Positions 58,108 to 64,000 of a DNA stretch of 64,000 nucleotides are shown here, piece by piece. Location of the stretch: contig NZ_JABGCG010000006.1 of the NCBI RefSeq assembly GCF_019799925.1, forward strand, positions 292,543-356,542. The letters are read 5' to 3'. Under the pieces are notes generated by a model. That model was given only the letters and a program-made list of their open reading frames with translations. It did not search any database and had not been told where the DNA came from. Both the position numbers and the translations under genes were made by a program. The stretch is from Blastococcus sp. CPCC 205250. Its GTDB lineage: Bacteria > Actinomycetota > Actinomycetes > Mycobacteriales > Geodermatophilaceae. Numbering within the stretch: position 1 is the first letter of the stretch; each line of letters opens with the position of its first letter.

Positions 58108-59840
58108 GCCGGCTGCTCCTCGGGCAGGGCCTGGCTGGTGACGATCTCCGCGTACTCACGGCAGGTGCCCAGCAGCTCGGCGTGGGTGCCCTGGCCGACC
58201 ACCGCGCCGTCCTCGAGGACGACGATCAGGTCGGCGTCCATCACCGTCGCGATGCGCTGGGCGACGACGATCACCGTCGCCCCGCCGACCTCGCGGGCGA
58301 GTGCCGCGCGCAGGCGGGCGTCGGTCGCGGTGTCCAGCGCCGAGAAGGCGTCGTCGAACAGGTAGACCTGCGGCCGCGCCACCAGGGCTCGCGCGATGCT
58401 CAGCCGCTGGCGCTGACCGCCGGACAGGTTGGTGCCGCCCTGGCTCACCGGCGCCTCGAGACCCTCCGGCAGCGCCCGCACGAAGTCCGCGGCCTGGGCG
58501 ATCTCCAACGCGGCCCACAGGTCCTCGTCGGGGGCGTCGGGCCGGCCGTAGCGCAGGTTGCTCGCGACGGTGCCGCTGAACAGGAAGGCCTTCTGCTCGA
58601 CCAGCCCCACGCGTGACCACAGGTGCGACGGCGCCAGCTCACGGACGTCCACGCCGTCCATGAGGACCGCGCCGGCGGTCACGTCGACCAGCCGGGGGAC
58701 CAGCCCCACCAGCGTCGTCTTGCCGGAGCCGGTGCTGCCGACGATCGCCGTGGTGCGGCCCGGTGCGGCGGTGAACGTGACGTCGCGGAGCACGGGCCGC
58801 TCGGCGCCGGGGTAGGCGAAGGTGGCGCCCCGCAGCTCGACGGTGCCGGTGGGCTCGTCGGGGACCACCGGGGCCACCGGCGGCAGGACGGTCGGCTCGG
58901 TCGCCAGCACCTCGTCGATGCGCCCGGCCGAGACGGCGGCGCGGGGGAGCATCAGCGCGAGCAGCGAGGCGAGCATCACCGCCATCAGGATCTGCGTCAG
59001 GTAGCTCAGGAACGCGATGAGCGAGCCGACCTCCAGGCTCCCGTCCTGCACGCGGGCCGCGCCGAACCAGACCACGGCCACGCTGGTGACGTTCAGGACC
59101 AGGGTGACCAGCGGGAAGATGACGGCGAACAGCCGGCCGGCCCGCAGGGCGAACTCGGTCACCGCGGCGTTGGCGGCGGCGAAACGGGCGGTCTCCTGCG
59201 GCTCGCGGACGAAGGCGCGGATGACCCGCAGGCCGGTGAGCTGCTCGCGCAGCACCCGGTTGACGGTGTCGATCCGCAGCTGCAGCCGCTCGAAGTGCGG
59301 CCGCATCCGCGAGGTCACCAGCAGGACCGCGGCCAGCATCACGGGCACGGCGACGGCGATCACCCAGGCCAGGCCCGGGTCCTCGCGGACGGCGAAGACG
59401 ACGCCGCCGATCCCGAGGATGGGCGTGGGCACGAGCATCGTGCAGCCCATCAGGACGAGCATCTGCACCTGCTGGACGTCGTTGGTCGAGCGGGTGATCA
59501 GCGACGGCGCCCCGAAGGCCGCCATCTCCCGGCTGGAGAAGGACCCGACGCGGCGGAACAGGGCCAGCCGCACGTCCCGGCCCAGCAGCATCGCAGTCCG
59601 CGCGCCGAACCAGGCGGCCGCCACGGCGGCGGCGACCTGCACCAGCGTGACGCCGAGCATCAGGGCGCCGAGGGTGAGGACCCGCCCGATGTCCCCGGCG
59701 GCCACCCCCTCGTCGATGATGTCGGCGTTGAGGCTGGGCAGGTAGAGGTTGGCCACGGCCTGGACCGCCTGGAAGGCGATGACCCCGGCGAGCAGGCCGC
59801 GGGAGGGGCGCAGGAACCTGCGCAGGAGCGGGATCAGCAC
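58104..59840 (-). CDS. ABC exporter subunit with degenerate catalytic site (heterodimer partner 1)
   Basis: The 578-residue membrane-ATPase fusion has Walker A VGSTGSGKTTLVG, signature LSGGQRQR intact, and Walker B VYLFDDAFSALDT, in which Asp replaces the catalytic Glu. The switch position reads AQRIA, Gln instead of His. So the ATP site built on this subunit's Walker motifs is degenerate. The GTG start lies 2 bases after the TetR stop, and the three genes form one unit. Confidence 0.92.
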   Translation of the reverse strand: MLIPLLRRFLRPSRGLLAGVIAFQAVQAVANLYLPSLNADIIDEGVAAGDIGRVLTLGALMLGVTLVQVAAAVAAAWFGARTAMLLGRDVRLALFRRVGSFSSREMAAFGAPSLITRSTNDVQQVQMLVLMGCTMLVPTPILGIGGVVFAVREDPGLAWVIAVAVPVMLAAVLLVTSRMRPHFERLQLRIDTVNRVLREQLTGLRVIRAFVREPQETARFAAANAAVTEFALRAGRLFAVIFPLVTLVLNVTSVAVVWFGAARVQDGSLEVGSLIAFLSYLTQILMAVMLASLLALMLPRAAVSAGRIDEVLATEPTVLPPVAPVVPDEPTGTVELRGATFAYPGAERPVLRDVTFTAAPGRTTAIVGSTGSGKTTLVGLVPRLVDVTAGAVLMDGVDVRELAPSHLWSRVGLVEQKAFLFSGTVASNLRYGRPDAPDEDLWAALEIAQAADFVRALPEGLEAPVSQGGTNLSGGQRQRLSIARALVARPQVYLFDDAFSALDTATDARLRAALAREVGGATVIVVAQRIATVMDADLIVVLEDGAVVGQGTHAELLGTCREYAEIVTSQALPEEQPA

Positions 59841-59841
59841 G

Positions 59842-60444
59842 TCATGCCCCGCCGTCCGGGTCGCCCAGGACGCCGTGGGTGACGAGCCGGACCAGGTCGT
59901 CGGACGACAGGGCGGCGAACTCCTCGGCGACGTGCGGCAGGGACGTCGCGACGGCGACGAGCAGCAGGTACTGGCCCAGCACGTCGACCGGGACGGTCAG
60001 CCGGTCGGTGTCGGGGGCCAGCAGGTCGCGCAGCGGCGCCAGCCACCGGCGGTCCCCGCGGTGCAGGTCGAGCTCGGGTCCGGGCCGCTCGCGGACGGCC
60101 GCGAGGATGCCGACGACCCCACGCAGGCGCTCTCGGAGCAGGTCGAGCACCACCCGGAGCTTCTGCTCCACGGGGAGCGAGCGGGGGACCGCCGCCACGG
60201 CACGGCTGAAGTGGTCGGGGTCGAAGTACCGCGCGATCGCGGCCTCGATCAACGCCTCCTTGGTGCCGAACGCCCGGAAGACCGTGCCCTCGGCGACGCC
60301 GCAGGCCTCGGCGATCTGCCGGGTCGAGACGTCGCGCCCGTGGGCCGCCACGAGGGGGATGACGCCGTCGAGCAGGGCGGCGCGGCGTTCCCCCGGCGAG
60401 AGGCGGGCCGCGCGCACGCGACCGGTGGTGCCTGCTGTGGCCAC
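59842..60444 (-). CDS. TetR-family repressor of the ABC exporter
   Basis: In this 200-residue protein, RAALLDGVIPLVAAHGRD and the HTH IAEACGVAEGTVFRAFGTKEALIEAAI form the TetR domain at ~15-65. It is the first gene of the operon with the two ABC genes and is preceded by a TetR-type dyad at 60457-60472, so it probably represses the exporter and itself until a transported compound binds. The GTG begins 6 bases after a -10-like TACCAT (leaderless). Confidence 0.9.
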   Translation of the reverse strand: MATAGTTGRVRAARLSPGERRAALLDGVIPLVAAHGRDVSTRQIAEACGVAEGTVFRAFGTKEALIEAAIARYFDPDHFSRAVAAVPRSLPVEQKLRVVLDLLRERLRGVVGILAAVRERPGPELDLHRGDRRWLAPLRDLLAPDTDRLTVPVDVLGQYLLLVAVATSLPHVAEEFAALSSDDLVRLVTHGVLGDPDGGA

Positions 60445-60456
60445 CCCCGCATGGTA

Positions 60457-60472
60457 ATGAGTGATCGCTCAT
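60457..60472 (-). promoter_or_regulatory. TetR-type operator upstream of the exporter operon
   Basis: ATGAG-TGATCG-CTCAT is a 16-bp dyad with one mismatched pair, lying upstream of the -10 TACCAT on the minus strand (60450-60455). It occupies the -35 to -10 spacer, a typical TetR repressor position. Confidence 0.7.
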
Positions 60473-60502
60473 CACGGCGCCGTCGTGCTGGCGTGGCGAC
60501 CG

Positions 60503-60530
60503 CGGCGCGCCGGGGATGGCCGGCGCGCCG
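60503..60530 (-). terminator. Hairpin after the fadE19-type gene
   Basis: CGGCGCGCCGG (60503-60513) pairs perfectly with 60520-60530 (11 bp, 6-base loop), 6 bases beyond the stop codon of the acyl-CoA dehydrogenase gene. It ends the accD1-accA1-fadE19 operon. Confidence 0.65.
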
Positions 60531-60536
60531 AACGCC

Positions 60537-61687
60537 TCAGACCCCGAGCTCGCGGGCGATCAGCATGAGCTGCACCTCGGTGGTGCCCTCGCCCACCTCG
60601 AGGATCTTGGAGTCGCGGTAGTGCCGCGAGACCACGTACTCGTTCATGAAGCCGTAGCCGCCGTGGATCTGCGTGGCGTCGCGGGCGTTGTCCATGGCGG
60701 CTTCGCCGGCGACCAGCTTGGCGACCGCCGCCTCCTTCTTGAACGGCAGCCCGGCGAGCATCTTGGCCGCGGCGTCGTAGTAGGTGGCGCGCGCGGTCAT
60801 GGCCCGCGCCTCCATGCGGGCGAGCTTGAACGAGATGGCCTGGTTCTGCGCGATCGGCCGGCCGAACGCGTGCCGGTCACGGGCGTAGCGGACGCTCTCG
60901 TCGACGCATCCCTGCGCGGCGCCGACGGAGAGAGCGGCGATGGCGATGCGGCCCTCGTCGAGGATGCTCAGGAAGTTGGCGTAGCCGCGTCCGCGTTCGC
61001 CGAGCAGGTTCTCCTCGGGCACGCGGACGTCGTCGAAGGACAGCGGGTGGGTGTCGCTGGCGTGCCAGCCGACCTTGTCGTACGCCGGCTCCGCCGTGAA
61101 CCCGGGCGTGGGAACCGGGACCAGGATCGTGCTGATCTCCTTGCGGCCGCCGGGTCGCTCGCCCGTCACGGCGGTCGCGGTGACCAGTCGGGTGATGTCG
61201 GTGCCGGAGTTGGTGATGAAGGCCTTGCTGCCGTTGATGCGCCACTGACCGTCCTCGAGCACGGCGGTGGTGCGGGTGCCGCCGGCGTCGCTGCCGGCGC
61301 CGGGCTCGGTGAGACCGAAGGCGCCCAGGGCCTGCCCGCTGGTCAGCAGCGGCAGCCACTCCTGCTTCTGCTCCTCGGTGCCGAAGCGGTAGATCGGCAT
61401 GGCGCCGAGCGAGCAGCCGGCCTCCAGCGTGATGGCGACGCTCTGGTCGACCCGGGCGAGCTCCTCCAGGGCGAGGCAGAGGGCGAAGTAGTCCCCGCCC
61501 ATGCCGCCGTACTCCTCCGGGAAGGGCAGCCCGAACAGGCCCATCTCGGCCATCCCGCGGACGACCTCGTAGGGGAACGTCTTGTCGCGGTCGTGCTGGT
61601 AGGAGACCGGCGCGACGACCTCGCGCGCGAACTCCTCGACCGTCTTGCGCAGCTGGCTCTGCTCGTCGGTCAGGCGGGTGTCGAGCA

Positions 61688-61688
<1 letters not shown>
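60537..61688 (-). CDS. fadE19: Acyl-CoA dehydrogenase (isovaleryl-CoA dehydrogenase-like, FadE19 type)
   Basis: The 383-residue FAD enzyme has AFGLTEPGAGSDAGG (FAD/substrate binding), the CoA loop, and near the end TQIHGGYGFMNEYVVSRHYRDSKILEVGEGTTEVQ, the C-terminal FAD and catalytic Glu region. It follows accA1 with a TGATG overlap. The gene order accD1-accA1-fadE19 is that of mycobacterial leucine/branched-chain degradation genes, so isovaleryl-CoA or a similar branched acyl-CoA is the probable substrate. Confidence 0.92.
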
Positions 61689-63703
<2,015 letters not shown>

Positions 63704-63734
63704 CGTCACTGTTCGACTCCGCACTCGTTCCGCT

Positions 63735-63774
63735 CCTCGCTCGTTCCTCGCTCGTTCCTCGCTCGTTCCTCGCT
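63735..63774. repeat. 11-bp tandem repeat between accD1 and accA1
   Basis: CCTCGCTCGTT occurs three and a half times (63735, 63746, 63757, partial 63768) in the 108-base gap. In the mRNA the unit reads AACGAGCGAGG, a purine-rich sequence with SD-like GAGG. No gene lies here. Confidence 0.75.
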
Positions 63775-63811
63775 GCGATGCTCGCTCGCGCGTCGTCCTC
63801 ACGGTCGGTCC

Positions 63812-64000
63812 TCACATGCGGAAGACGCCGTAGCCGACGTCCTCGAGGGGTGCGTTCGCGGCAGCCGACAGGGCCAGGCCGAGCACGGTGCGGGTCTGGG
63901 CGGGGTCGATCACGCCGTCGTCCCACAGCCGGGCGGTGGCGTGGTACGGGTGGCCCTGGCTCTCGTACTGCTCGCGGATCGGGGCCTTGAAGGCCTCCTC
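63812..64000 (-). CDS. accD1: Acyl-CoA carboxylase beta (carboxyltransferase) subunit, C-terminal end
   Basis: The last 62 codons before a TGA at 63812-63814 are in the window. They read through [18 protein letters not shown] and [14 protein letters not shown] to GYGVFRM, the standard C terminus of the 3-methylcrotonyl-CoA carboxylase beta subunit (AccD1/LiuB). It is the upstream gene of accA1 in the same operon; the 5' part lies beyond the window. Confidence 0.9.
   Translation of the reverse strand, partial: EEAFKAPIREQYESQGHPYHATARLWDDGVIDPAQTRTVLGLALSAAANAPLEDVGYGVFRM

Overview
The window is a very GC-rich (roughly 70-77% by eye), gene-dense chromosomal segment with many GTG starts and 4-bp ATGA/GTGA gene overlaps. 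Several genes carry a -10 box only 6-7 bases before the start codon, as in leaderless mRNAs. This points to an actinobacterium. The gene content (PaoABC-type aldehyde oxidase, DUF222-HNH protein, accD1-accA1-fadE19 order, lutABC, polyol dehydrogenases) fits Geodermatophilaceae or relatives. The family is an inference; the phylum is not in doubt. I see no rRNA, tRNA, CRISPR array, prophage or insertion sequence.

Layout. 1-2502: polyol oxidation, with the tail of one mannitol-dehydrogenase-family gene facing a complete second copy coupled to a HAD phosphatase. 2681-8020: an HTH/Clp-N protein with a double palindromic operator, a phospholipase D-family protein, an NmrA-like reductase, a nitronate monooxygenase and a SRPBCC membrane protein. 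8124-11751: a molybdenum aldehyde oxidase (PaoABC type). 11833-15875: a signalling/redox module of UBP zinc finger, response-regulator/thioredoxin-reductase fusion without the CXXC pair, and cNMP-domain histidine kinase, followed by a GNAT. 16620-19231: a TetR gene and an arsR-acr3-arsC operon with its operator. 19267-22370: a GAF regulator divergent from an NTF2/flavin monooxygenase fusion. 22432-27967: four glycosyltransferase genes in two divergent pairs. 28085-29692: a DUF222/HNH nuclease preceded by a perfect LexA box, then an 8-bp-periodic palindromic array. 29905-30830: a second metalloid locus (arsR-type repressor and arsI/cadI). 30973-36358: pgi, pfkA, a thioredoxin fold without cysteines, a DHA2 exporter and a gamma carbonic anhydrase-like protein.

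36371-48818 is the main accessory region: a quinate/shikimate catabolic island. It holds a TRAP transporter (dctQ, dctM, dctP), a shikimate/quinate dehydrogenase, a bifunctional dehydroshikimate dehydratase, a LacI-type regulator with operators, aroQ, a lactonase-like metallo-beta-lactamase, a TIM-barrel protein, a TetR regulator, an MHS-family transporter and an EthD-family gene broken by two single-base frameshifts. The enzymes would carry quinate or shikimate to protocatechuate; ring cleavage must be encoded elsewhere. The region is slightly less GC-rich than its flanks.

49087-64000: hemerythrin, an XRE/NB-ARC regulator, lutABC (lactate oxidation), a YczE-type membrane protein, a 44-residue arginine-rich protein behind an AT-rich (about 58% GC) regulatory island, a TetR-controlled heterodimeric ABC exporter, and the leucine-degradation operon accD1-accA1-fadE19, cut by the window end.

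The observations most worth following are the SOS-boxed HNH gene, the palindromic 8-bp array at 29747-29870, the CXXC-less REC/TrxR fusion module, the self-operator of the HTH/Clp-N gene, the AT-rich island with its small basic protein, and the quinate island with its pseudogene.
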